Assembly (NCBI RefSeq): GCF_902498805.1
Contig: NZ_LR701576.1
Span: forward strand, 248,001-312,000
Origin: Imperialibacter sp. EC-SDR9
GTDB taxonomy: Bacteria; Bacteroidota; Bacteroidia; Cytophagales; Cyclobacteriaceae
Direction of reading: 5' to 3'
DNA: 64,000 nucleotides
A model generated the notes under the pieces. That model saw only the letters and a list, made by a program, of their open reading frames with translations. It was not told the origin of the DNA and made no database searches. Of this stretch, positions 53,637 through 60,868 are shown piece by piece. The position numbers and the translations under genes were made by a program. How positions within the stretch are numbered: the first letter of the stretch is position 1; each line of letters opens with the position of its first letter.

Positions 53637-54998
53637 ATGAAAATAGACAACCAACTGAAGGTTGAACACTTAGAAAAAAGCCTTAACCAATTTTGGGATT
53701 TGTCAGGTCAGAAAATCCTGGCGATTGAAAAACAATACGATGGCCAAGCCGGAACGCCTGTCTTTACCGTAGAAGGCAAATACACTACCCGTGGGTGGAC
53801 AGAATGGACGCAGGGCTTCCAGTTTGGGTCGGCACTGTTGCAATATGATGCTACCGGAGAAAAGGAATTTCTGCAAATAGGCAGAAAAAATACGGTCGAA
53901 AAAATGGCACCCCACCTCACCCACAAAGGGGTTCACGACCATGGCTTTAACAATATCAGCACCTACGGCAATTTGCTAAGACTGATGCATGAAGGCAAAA
54001 CTGAACACAACGAGTGGGAAAAGAATTTCTATGAGCTGGCCATCAAGGTAAGTGGTGCCGTGCAAGCTATGCGTTGGACAACTACAAAAAATGGCGGCTA
54101 TATTTATTCTTTCAACGGCCCACATTCCTTGTTTGTCGACACCGTTCGTTCCTGCCGCATCCTGATGATGAGCCATGTAATGGGGCACTCACTGATGGGT
54201 GAAAACGACGAGAAAATCAGCCTGCTAAAGAGGACTGTGCGGCACCTGATCTCGACCGCCAACTATTCGGTGTTTTACGGAGAAGGCCGTGACCTGTATG
54301 ATCTTTGGGGACGCACGGCCCATGAAAGCATTTTCAATACCAACGACGGTAACTTTCGCAGCGTGAGCACACAGCAAGGCTACACCGGCATGAGCACCTG
54401 GACTCGAGGACTGGCCTGGGCTATGTGCGGTTTTCCAGAGGAGCTTGAGTTCTTCGAAAAAGTACCTGAGTCGGCACTGGAAGGAGTTATATCTAAAAAG
54501 GATTTGATGGCTTTGATGCTGAAGGCGGCCAAGGCTACCTGCGATTTCTATATTGAAAATTCATGTACAGATGGCATCCCTTACTGGGATACAGGAGCTC
54601 CTGGCCTGGTACACATGGGCGACTATTTATCACAACCTTCCGATCCTTTTAATGCCCACGAGCCGGTAGACAGCTCTGCAGCCGCCATTGGCGCACAAGG
54701 GCTTCTGAGGCTTGGCAAGTACCTGAACGAACCAAAATATACGCAAGCGGGGCTAACGGCCGCAAAGGCGCTTTTCAGTGAGCCTTATCTTTCGACTGAC
54801 CCAGCACACCAAGGGTTGACTCTACATTCTGTTTACCACCGCCCTAATGATTGGGATCATGTGCCTGCGGGACAAAAGGTACCTTGTGGCGAGTCGAGCA
54901 TGTGGGGGGATTATCATGCCAGGGAATTGGCCCTGTACCTGACCAAACAGCTGAAAGGTGAAGAATATTATACGTTTTTTAATGGATTAATGGCTTAA
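53637..54998 (+). CDS. GH88-like unsaturated glucuronyl hydrolase-type protein
   Basis: 453 residues, no signal peptide, so cytoplasmic. The (alpha/alpha)6-barrel family motifs fit: VHDHGFNN (Asp101), SLFVDTVRS (Asp168) and [15 protein letters not shown], which matches the QGYxxxSxWxRGQAW segment of GH88/GH105 enzymes. The two Asp residues correspond to the catalytic pair that protonates the vinyl ether of 4,5-unsaturated uronic acids. It may belong to a diverged branch of the family, so the exact substrate is open. Confidence 0.78.
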   Translation: MKIDNQLKVEHLEKSLNQFWDLSGQKILAIEKQYDGQAGTPVFTVEGKYTTRGWTEWTQGFQFGSALLQYDATGEKEFLQIGRKNTVEKMAPHLTHKGVHDHGFNNISTYGNLLRLMHEGKTEHNEWEKNFYELAIKVSGAVQAMRWTTTKNGGYIYSFNGPHSLFVDTVRSCRILMMSHVMGHSLMGENDEKISLLKRTVRHLISTANYSVFYGEGRDLYDLWGRTAHESIFNTNDGNFRSVSTQQGYTGMSTWTRGLAWAMCGFPEELEFFEKVPESALEGVISKKDLMALMLKAAKATCDFYIENSCTDGIPYWDTGAPGLVHMGDYLSQPSDPFNAHEPVDSSAAAIGAQGLLRLGKYLNEPKYTQAGLTAAKALFSEPYLSTDPAHQGLTLHSVYHRPNDWDHVPAGQKVPCGESSMWGDYHARELALYLTKQLKGEEYYTFFNGLMA

Positions 54999-55003
54999 GA
55001 TCA

Positions 55004-56449
55004 ATGGCTACGAAAAGCAGACCGGTATTTAAAAGAGTAGCGCAGCTCAAAACTGCGGAAGACCTTACCAGCTACCTGGGAGAAATTGGGGCAGACATTC
55101 CATTTGATGCTGAATTGGCCACTACCAATTCTCCATACGGTCAACCCTATTCGCTGAATTCGGGCAGAACCGTCGGCAACCGCTTTTGCATCCTGCCCAT
55201 GGAAGGCTGGGATGGAACCACGGACGGAAGGCCTTCGGAGCATACCAAAAGACGCTGGCATCATTTCGCCATCAGTGGAGCTAAACTGCTATGGGGCTGT
55301 GAGGCGGTGGCTGTGCACCCAGAAGGCAGGGCCAATCCCAATCAGCTGATGATCAACGAGGATACCTTTCCAGAATTCGTCAGCCTTTACGAGTCGTTGG
55401 TCAAAGATCATCAGGAGCAATTTAGCAGCGCCGACGATCTGGTTATCGGCCTCCAGCTGACCCACTCTGGCAGGTTTTGCAAACCGTTCGACAAGAAAAA
55501 ACTACAGCCAAAGATACTCTACGCCCACCCTGTCCTGAACAAGAAATTTGGACTTGGCGACGACTATCCGGTAATGAGCGACGAGGACATCGATAGCCTC
55601 ATTGAAGATTTTATCCGGGCGGCTGTGCTGGCACAAAAGGCGGGCTTCCATTTCGTAGACATTAAACATTGTCATGGCTATTTAGGTCATGAGTTTCTGA
55701 GTGCCATTGACAGGGGAGGTAAATACGGCGGTTCCTTCGAAAACAGGACCCGCTTTCTTACCTCGATCGTAGAAGGTATTAGAAAGGAAGCTCCCGGGTT
55801 AGAAATTGGCGTGAGATTGAGCGCAATTGATTTGTTGCCGTTTACACAAGCCGAAGACAAAGTAGGTGAGCCTTACGAAGTAACAGGCCACTATAACTAT
55901 GCTTTCGGTGGTGAAAAAACGGGCCTTAGCTACGACCTGACCGAAACAAAAAAGTTTCTGCATTTGCTGGAGGAGCTCGACATCGAACTGCTTTGCATCA
56001 CTGCTGGCAGCCCTTATTACAATCCGCACGTAACCAGGCCTGCTCTTTTCCCTCCTTCCGACGGCTACCTGCCACCAGAGGATCCACTTGTAGGTGTTGC
56101 CCGTCACCTGGAAGTAGTGGCGGCACTCAAAAAGGATTTTCCTAATCTCGCTATTGTTGGGTCAGGGTATTCCTACCTGCAGGAGTGGCTACCCAACGTA
56201 GGGCAAGCCGTACTGAAGAATGGTGACGTGGATTTTGTGGGCATTGGCCGGATGGTGATCTCCTACCCAGAAATGCCGGCAGATATATTGTCAGGCGAAG
56301 GGATGAAAAGGGCGAAAATTTGCCGTACTTTCTCCGACTGCACCACAGGCCCACGCAACGGCATGATCTCAGGATGCTTCCCGCTTGACCCTTACTATAA
56401 GCAGATGGAAGAAGCCAAGCTGATCAAAGAAATCAAGAAAGAGCTCTGA
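55004..56449 (+). CDS. NADH:flavin oxidoreductase / Old Yellow Enzyme family
   Basis: 481 residues, single TIM-barrel domain (no C-terminal FAD/NAD module of dienoyl-CoA reductase). FMN and substrate motifs: LQLTHSGRF (about residues 147-155), [12 protein letters not shown] and [14 protein letters not shown] (about 220-250), [12 protein letters not shown] near the end. A Cys-containing tail ([12 protein letters not shown]) differs from classic OYE. It starts 5 bases after the GH88-like stop and is 1 base before the SDR gene, so it is part of one operon. A reduction of an alpha,beta-unsaturated carbonyl intermediate is the natural guess. Confidence 0.88.
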   Translation: MATKSRPVFKRVAQLKTAEDLTSYLGEIGADIPFDAELATTNSPYGQPYSLNSGRTVGNRFCILPMEGWDGTTDGRPSEHTKRRWHHFAISGAKLLWGCEAVAVHPEGRANPNQLMINEDTFPEFVSLYESLVKDHQEQFSSADDLVIGLQLTHSGRFCKPFDKKKLQPKILYAHPVLNKKFGLGDDYPVMSDEDIDSLIEDFIRAAVLAQKAGFHFVDIKHCHGYLGHEFLSAIDRGGKYGGSFENRTRFLTSIVEGIRKEAPGLEIGVRLSAIDLLPFTQAEDKVGEPYEVTGHYNYAFGGEKTGLSYDLTETKKFLHLLEELDIELLCITAGSPYYNPHVTRPALFPPSDGYLPPEDPLVGVARHLEVVAALKKDFPNLAIVGSGYSYLQEWLPNVGQAVLKNGDVDFVGIGRMVISYPEMPADILSGEGMKRAKICRTFSDCTTGPRNGMISGCFPLDPYYKQMEEAKLIKEIKKEL

Positions 56450-56450
56450 T

Positions 56451-57227
56451 ATGTCGGATAGAAAAGTAGCGCTGATTACCGGAGGAACACGAGGAATTGG
56501 CTTCGGTATTGCGAAGTCCCTTGCAACGGCGGGCTATGACCTGGCCCTGAACGGCATGCGGCCGGCAGAGGACATCAAAGAAGTGATTGGTGTGCTGGAA
56601 AAGCTGGGAGCGAAAGTGGCTTATGTGCAAGGCAACCTGGGCGTGAAGGAAGACAGGGAAAAAATGGTATTTCAGACCCTGGCTCATTTTAAAAGGCTGA
56701 ATTTGCTGGTGAACAATGCTGGAGTGGCTCCCAGGGTTCGCAAAGATGTGCTGGAGATTGATGAGGACGACTACGACTACATGCTCGACATCAACCTCAA
56801 AGGCACTTTTTTTCTTTCTCAGCTGGTAGCTAACCAAATGCTGAAAGAGAAAGCATCAGTGCCCGAGTTTGAAGGAAGCATCATTACCATCTCCTCCATT
56901 TCGGCAGAAGTGGCGTCCATTAACCGTGGAGAATACTGTATGGCCAAGGCGGGGCTGGGCATGATGACCAAACTGCTAGCGACCAGACTAGGGGAAGCTG
57001 GCATTCCTGTGTATGAAGTACGCCCTGGCGTGATCGAAACCGACATGATCAGTAAAGTGAAAGGCAAGTACGAAGACCTGATAGCCAATGGCCTTACTGT
57101 GGAAAAGAGGCTGGGCCAGCCGGAAGACATCGGGAAGATTGTGGCGTCCTTGGCCACAGGTGGTATTCCTTACGCTACCGGTCAAGTGATTGTGGCAGAT
57201 GGTGGGTTGACGTTGAGGAGGCTGTAA
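56451..57227 (+). CDS. Short-chain dehydrogenase/reductase (FabG-like)
   Basis: 258 residues. Rossmann motif TGGTRGIG (residues 10-17), NNAG (88-91) and the catalytic Ser149, Tyr162, Lys166 (ISSIS; YCMAK) are all intact. Despite the 3-ketoacyl-ACP-reductase look, the context (symporter, GH88-like hydrolase, OYE) points to a sugar or keto-sugar substrate; SDRs of this kind reduce the uronate product DEH in alginate and pectin pathways. It ends the operon; a short palindrome follows. Confidence 0.88.
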   Translation: MSDRKVALITGGTRGIGFGIAKSLATAGYDLALNGMRPAEDIKEVIGVLEKLGAKVAYVQGNLGVKEDREKMVFQTLAHFKRLNLLVNNAGVAPRVRKDVLEIDEDDYDYMLDINLKGTFFLSQLVANQMLKEKASVPEFEGSIITISSISAEVASINRGEYCMAKAGLGMMTKLLATRLGEAGIPVYEVRPGVIETDMISKVKGKYEDLIANGLTVEKRLGQPEDIGKIVASLATGGIPYATGQVIVADGGLTLRRL

Positions 57228-57233
57228 GTTGAA

Positions 57234-57253
57234 GGTCTGTCGGGGGACAGGCC
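57234..57253. repeat. Palindromic repeat copy 1 (GGTCTGTC-GGGG-GACAGGCC)
   Basis: One of three copies of the same stem with different 4-base loops in this part of the window (others at 58861 and 60835). Here it lies 6 bases after the SDR stop and may act as its terminator or as a REP-like element. Confidence 0.7.
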
Positions 57254-57309
57254 ATGGGGTCGAGTCAATGACTTGTCAATACCATACCAAGATTGTCACA
57301 GAATTGGCG

Positions 57310-57471
57310 TCACTTAGCAGAGCGCTTCTTATTTTCATCTGCACTTTGCATATAGTACTTTTTCAGTTGGTCAAAGTTCATGCCCTCCGTTTCTTTGTCA
57401 ATTTTATCTCGAATCTCACGCATCATTGTGACGGCGTCGAATTTTTTTTCAGTTACTTCCTTAGTTTTCAT
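57310..57471 (-). CDS. 53-residue partner (putative antitoxin) of the PIN protein
   Basis: Read directly from the sequence: MKTKEVTEKKFDAVTMM begins at the ATG at 57471 and the frame ends with KKRSAK and TGA at 57310-57312. It overlaps the PIN gene's end by 11 bases. The acidic/basic helical composition (MREIRDKIDKETEG) and size suit the small antitoxins found downstream of orphan PIN genes in Bacteroidota, with a FDxVxMMREIRDKI start. The order here is toxin first. Function is inference. Confidence 0.7.
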   Translation of the reverse strand: MKTKEVTEKKFDAVTMMREIRDKIDKETEGMNFDQLKKYYMQSADENKKRSAK

Positions 57472-57922
57472 AATTCACGATCTCTCTCGGTGTTCTGATT
57501 TCAATTGTTCGGTAACCATTCTGAAGGTTAATCCCATTATATAAATGAATCTTATTAAGGTTAACTATGTGTTTGAAATTCCAGCTCGTCAGAATCTCAA
57601 TTTGGTTTACCGTGGCTGTTGCAATATGGCGGCAGTCCGCCAGGCTTTTTATGCCGACGATTCCATTATTTACGTAACTCCTCGCCAATTCCTCCGTCTT
57701 TTGATCTAACTCAACATAAAGCTTATGCTCTTCAGAGACCCCATCCAAAAACGAGCCAATCTTGGCAGGTGCAAATTTAAGCTCTTTTGTCAGCAGCTCA
57801 GATATAACAATTTTGAATTCCCCTTTCTTCACCGCATCAAAGAAAATTTTTGTCCAGAACTCGAATTCTTCATCAAAATACCCCCCAACAACTGAAGTGT
57901 CGATATACACCTTTCTAACCAT
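57461..57922 (-). CDS. PIN-domain ribonuclease, probable toxin
   Basis: 153 residues, PIN fold. Asp8 in YIDTSVVGG starts the active site; acidic residues follow in SELLTKEL, and Asp in SLADCRHIATA and the LTSWNFKHI strand (with Trp-Asn in place of the usual Asn/Asp) complete it. It is divergent from the DUF1080 lipoprotein gene and pairs with the 53-residue gene above. Confidence 0.85.
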   Translation of the reverse strand: MVRKVYIDTSVVGGYFDEEFEFWTKIFFDAVKKGEFKIVISELLTKELKFAPAKIGSFLDGVSEEHKLYVELDQKTEELARSYVNNGIVGIKSLADCRHIATATVNQIEILTSWNFKHIVNLNKIHLYNGINLQNGYRTIEIRTPREIVNYEN

Positions 57923-57972
57923 TCATTAAAGTTCGTCAAACGTTCACGTCTTTGCAAGCAGCACATTACCCT

Positions 57973-58014
57973 GTAATCATAGCTGATGGAGTATTGACAT
58001 TGAGGAGATTATGA
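57973..58014 (+). pseudogene. Relic of an SDR C-terminus
   Basis: The bases encode VIIADGVLTLRRL and a stop, 11 of 13 residues identical to the end of the intact SDR at 57227 (VIVADGGLTLRRL, stop). At DNA level about 29 of 42 bases agree, with changes mostly at third positions, so it is a diverged homologue rather than a fresh copy. No upstream in-frame SDR sequence remains. Confidence 0.6.
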
Positions 58015-58120
58015 AGATTGTAACCACCAAAGCCAGTAAAAACTTCAAACAGGTGCTTTTTGCAGAAAAAGTCGCAAAAAACTCGCTCACTATTGATACC
58101 TTGATAAAAATTCAAATTCA

Positions 58121-58834
58121 ATGAACAGATTATTCCCTCTTCTTTTTGCCACTATTCTAATGGTAGCGTGCTCTGAAACCAAAAAAGCAGAACAAAAAGA
58201 AGTCTCAGAAAATGACTGGGTAGTACTGTTTGATGGAACATCTACTGATTCGTTGAGAGGATATGGAATAGATGTATTTCCAGAGGGTGTCTGGCTGGTT
58301 GAAAACGGCATGTTGGTCACCAATCCAGACACTGCCAACAGGGATTTGCTGACCAAGGGCCGTTACAGAAACTTTGAGCTTGAATACGAATGGGCGGTGG
58401 ACACTGCAGCCAATTCAGGCGTATTTTTTCATATGCAGGAGAACCTAACCATGGAAGCTGGCAATGGCAATAGCCCCAACTGGCTGGACAACTTTGAAAT
58501 TCAGGTATTGGACGACATCTATTTCAACGATACCGCAGCGGTAAGATCGGCTGGGTCGCTTTACGACCTGATCAAGCCCACAAATAAAAAACTTAAGCCA
58601 ATCGGTGATTTCAATCAAGCTAAACTCATCCACAACAACGGCCATGTGGAGCATTGGCTCAACGGTGTCAAAGTGTTGGAGTTTGAAATCGGGAGCCTTG
58701 AAATGACAAAGCTGCTAGCTGACAGCAAATTCTCAAGCAACCCAGATTATCATTCTGACAAAGAAGGCCATATCATGTTCCAGCATCATGGACAAAGGGT
58801 GTATTATAAGAATATTAGGGTGAAGAGGCTTTAG
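58121..58834 (+). CDS. DUF1080 (3-keto-disaccharide hydrolase) lipoprotein
   Basis: 237 residues. Signal peptide with lipobox LMVACS (Cys about 17). The DUF1080 domain covers nearly the rest: WVVLFDGTSTDSLRGYG, FELEYEWAVDTAANSGVFFHM, FEIQVLDD, HHGQRVYYKNIRVKRL. It acts on glycosides in the periplasm or at the surface. The second copy in the window (20558) has an additional N-terminal domain. Confidence 0.88.
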   Translation: MNRLFPLLFATILMVACSETKKAEQKEVSENDWVVLFDGTSTDSLRGYGIDVFPEGVWLVENGMLVTNPDTANRDLLTKGRYRNFELEYEWAVDTAANSGVFFHMQENLTMEAGNGNSPNWLDNFEIQVLDDIYFNDTAAVRSAGSLYDLIKPTNKKLKPIGDFNQAKLIHNNGHVEHWLNGVKVLEFEIGSLEMTKLLADSKFSSNPDYHSDKEGHIMFQHHGQRVYYKNIRVKRL

Positions 58835-58860
58835 CTTAAGAGTCGGACTTGCTGAGAGAT

Positions 58861-58880
58861 GGTCTGTCAGGGGACAGGCC
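58861..58880. repeat. Palindromic repeat copy 2 (GGTCTGTC-AGGG-GACAGGCC)
   Basis: Same stem as at 57234, loop AGGG, 27 bases after the DUF1080 stop. The loop is the reverse complement of that in copy 3 (60835), which therefore lies in the opposite orientation. Confidence 0.7.
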
Positions 58881-58990
58881 AAGGGGATTGGAGGAAGTAG
58901 AATTTAGGCCCTTTTGGGTTCCTTGCAATTTTCAAACTACTCTCTCAATTGTGTGAAGTTCTGCTCATTACAAACCAAGGGTGAGGGTGA

Positions 58991-59014
58991 GAAGGCTTTA
59001 GGGGATAAGCCTTC
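58991..59014. terminator. Hairpin GAAGGCTT / AAGCCTTC
   Basis: Perfect 8-base stem with an 8-base loop between the DUF1080 lipoprotein and the next convergent gene. There is no T-run, so its termination role is uncertain. Confidence 0.4.
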
Positions 59015-59058
59015 AGAAACAGGCTCTGAAGTAATTGAAGCTGTAACTATATGAGAGA

Positions 59059-59415
59059 TTAATTGAGGCACCCTTTCAAAAGAAACTTGTGATTTCCGAG
59101 CTCACGGAACTCTTGTCCAACTGGCTTATTCAAACAAATATTGACTGTGTCATCAATTACTTGCAACTCAAAATCGGAGTTCTGTGAAGTGGCATCGTTA
59201 AGAAACAACTCTGAAATATCCATCGTGTCCGCTTTTTCAACCAACTTGAACTCATAACGATAATTATCAATCCCTGTTTTATACAGTAAACAAATAACCT
59301 TTTTATCTCCCACTTCGCCGACATCGATCGCCTCCTGAAATTCATTTTGATAGAGCATATTGCAACTTGCGAACACCATCAAAAGACACGATACTGCTAT
59401 AGCCTTGACTTTCAT
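59059..59415 (-). CDS. Small lipoprotein of unknown function
   Basis: 118 residues from the ATG at 59415, which gives a lipobox MVFASC (Cys about 18); a longer frame reaching into the upstream gene is not needed. The mature part is strand-rich (KKVICLLYKTGIDNYRYEFKLVEK) with no motif I recognise. It lies 16 bases after the FG-GAP gene and is probably co-transcribed with it. Confidence 0.6.
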   Translation of the reverse strand: MKVKAIAVSCLLMVFASCNMLYQNEFQEAIDVGEVGDKKVICLLYKTGIDNYRYEFKLVEKADTMDISELFLNDATSQNSDFELQVIDDTVNICLNKPVGQEFRELGNHKFLLKGCLN

Positions 59416-59431
59416 AACTGATTCCGCCGAA

Positions 59432-60604
59432 TCACCTCCCCTGCTCAAATACAAAAATCCCTTTCTTGTTGGCAATCACCACATCAGTCAGGCCGTCTTT
59501 ATTGATGTCTTCCGCTACTACATTGAGGCCTACGCCTGAGTCATTATCGATTTCGTGAGCGATCCACTTGGGTTCTTTGCCTTGCACGTATTCAAACCAG
59601 TAGAGGTAGGCAGGCTCCAAAGCACCCGTGCCCTGGCGCATGTGGGCGTAGTAGCGCTTGCCAGTGACAAAATCTTTTTTGCCATCGCCGTTGATGTCGG
59701 TAAAGGCCACGGCATGGGTTTCTGACATTTCGTCGGTGATGAGGTGGCGGGTGAACTTCTGGTTACTACCGTCTCCTTCGTTTTCATACCACCAGATGCC
59801 TCTCTCGTGGGCCGAAGCAGAGAAAACATCCAGATGTCCGTCTTGCGTAAAGTCGTAAGTATACATGTGGGAGCATGGCTCGCCAAGGTTGGATGGATGC
59901 CAGAACCAGGCAGGCTGTGTCACATCACTCGGCGCTTCCCACCAACCCTCTCTGATCACCACGTCTTTGCGACCGTCGCCGTTCACGTCGGCATGGCCAA
60001 GACCATGGGAGAAGTTTTCAGAACCGGGAGTGCCGGGCAAACTAATAGTGTGTTTCTTCCAGGTGACATCACCTTTTTTGCTGGGCGATTTCAGCCAGAT
60101 CATTTGCTTGTTGGTCACATCGCCGCACAGGATGTCCTTTCGGCCGTCGCCATCCACATCATAAAACCCGGGTGATTCGTTGCCCACAGTTTCGTGGATC
60201 ATGTATTCTTTCCAGTAGCCTTCCTTACCCTGAGGGTTCTCATGCCAGTACACCGCCTTGCCCGGGAAATCGACCCGAATGAAATCAATCCATCCGTCCT
60301 GGTTCACGTCGAGGGAGAAATTGAGCATGGAGTTGCTCCATTCTTTTTCAGCTACGTAGAGTTTGGGTTCGTAGATTTCATGTCTTGTCCAGTTAGGAGC
60401 TTCGAACCAGAAGGGGCCTGCCATGACGTCGGTGAGGCCGTCGTTGTTGACGTCGCCGACGGCTACTCCTTCGGAGACGAACTTATCGAAGAGGATGGTT
60501 TTTTTGAAGGGGATGTCATCGGCGACGATATGGTTTTTCATGAGTTGGGCGTAGCATTGTATTGAAAAGAATACGATGACTACAGAAGTGGCAATTTTCT
60601 TCAT
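59432..60604 (-). CDS. Exported FG-GAP/VCBS-repeat propeller protein
   Basis: 390 residues from the ATG at 60604, with a signal peptide (MKKIATSVVIVFFSIQCYAQ). Seven repeats with a D-x-N/D-x-D-G-x-x-D calcium loop (DVNNDGLTDV, DVNQDGWIDF, DVDGDGRKDI, DVNGDGRKDV, DFTQDGHLDV, DINGDGKKDF, DINKDGLTDV) form a seven-bladed integrin-type propeller. Such proteins often bind glycans or partner proteins beside PVC haem proteins. The longer start at 60622 is less likely. Confidence 0.85.
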   Translation of the reverse strand: MKKIATSVVIVFFSIQCYAQLMKNHIVADDIPFKKTILFDKFVSEGVAVGDVNNDGLTDVMAGPFWFEAPNWTRHEIYEPKLYVAEKEWSNSMLNFSLDVNQDGWIDFIRVDFPGKAVYWHENPQGKEGYWKEYMIHETVGNESPGFYDVDGDGRKDILCGDVTNKQMIWLKSPSKKGDVTWKKHTISLPGTPGSENFSHGLGHADVNGDGRKDVVIREGWWEAPSDVTQPAWFWHPSNLGEPCSHMYTYDFTQDGHLDVFSASAHERGIWWYENEGDGSNQKFTRHLITDEMSETHAVAFTDINGDGKKDFVTGKRYYAHMRQGTGALEPAYLYWFEYVQGKEPKWIAHEIDNDSGVGLNVVAEDINKDGLTDVVIANKKGIFVFEQGR

Positions 60605-60655
60605 ACTGTGAACAATTTTCATCTAAATAACCATCGCCCTCAAGCCGGGCAGGCT

Positions 60656-60697
60656 CCTACTTTTTAAAAGCGGTTCCCCGCCGGGACAAAAAGTAGG
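60656..60697. repeat. Inverted repeat CCTACTTTTT-N22-AAAAAGTAGG
   Basis: Perfect 10-base arms around a GC-rich 22-base loop that contains its own small stem (CGG TTCC CCG). It lies upstream of the FG-GAP gene and, in the same gap, near GCCC-N7-GGGC (60636-60650). It resembles the short intergenic elements dispersed in Cytophagales genomes. Confidence 0.45.
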
Positions 60698-60834
60698 CAA
60701 AAGTCTTTGAAGAATTAAACGCTCAAGCCTTTGCCCTCAACAGCCCGCCAATTCTTCGGCCACCCTCCTGAATGGGCGCATCTACAATTGAAAATTCTTT
60801 ACACAATAGTTGATCTATCTCGTGACTTAACCGA

Positions 60835-60854
60835 GGTCTGTCCCCTGACAGGCC
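60835..60854. repeat. Palindromic repeat copy 3 (GGTCTGTC-CCCT-GACAGGCC)
   Basis: Inverted relative to copy 2. The stem extends to 11 pairs with one mismatch (CGAGGTCTGTC / GACAGGCCTCG, 60832-60857) and sits 12 bases past the stop of the PVC haem lipoprotein gene, so it may terminate that gene. Confidence 0.7.
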
Positions 60855-60868
60855 TCGACACAATTGTC

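Noticed and set aside
57229-57498. 89-codon plus-strand frame after the SDR gene
   Set aside because: It is opposite the 53-residue gene and the end of the PIN gene, which have better support; its start contains the palindromic repeat.
58011-58124. 37-codon plus-strand frame with ATGA overlaps at both ends (SDR relic stop and DUF1080 start)
   Set aside because: Too short, no hydrophobic or domain pattern; it may be decayed coding sequence, so it is not called as a gene.
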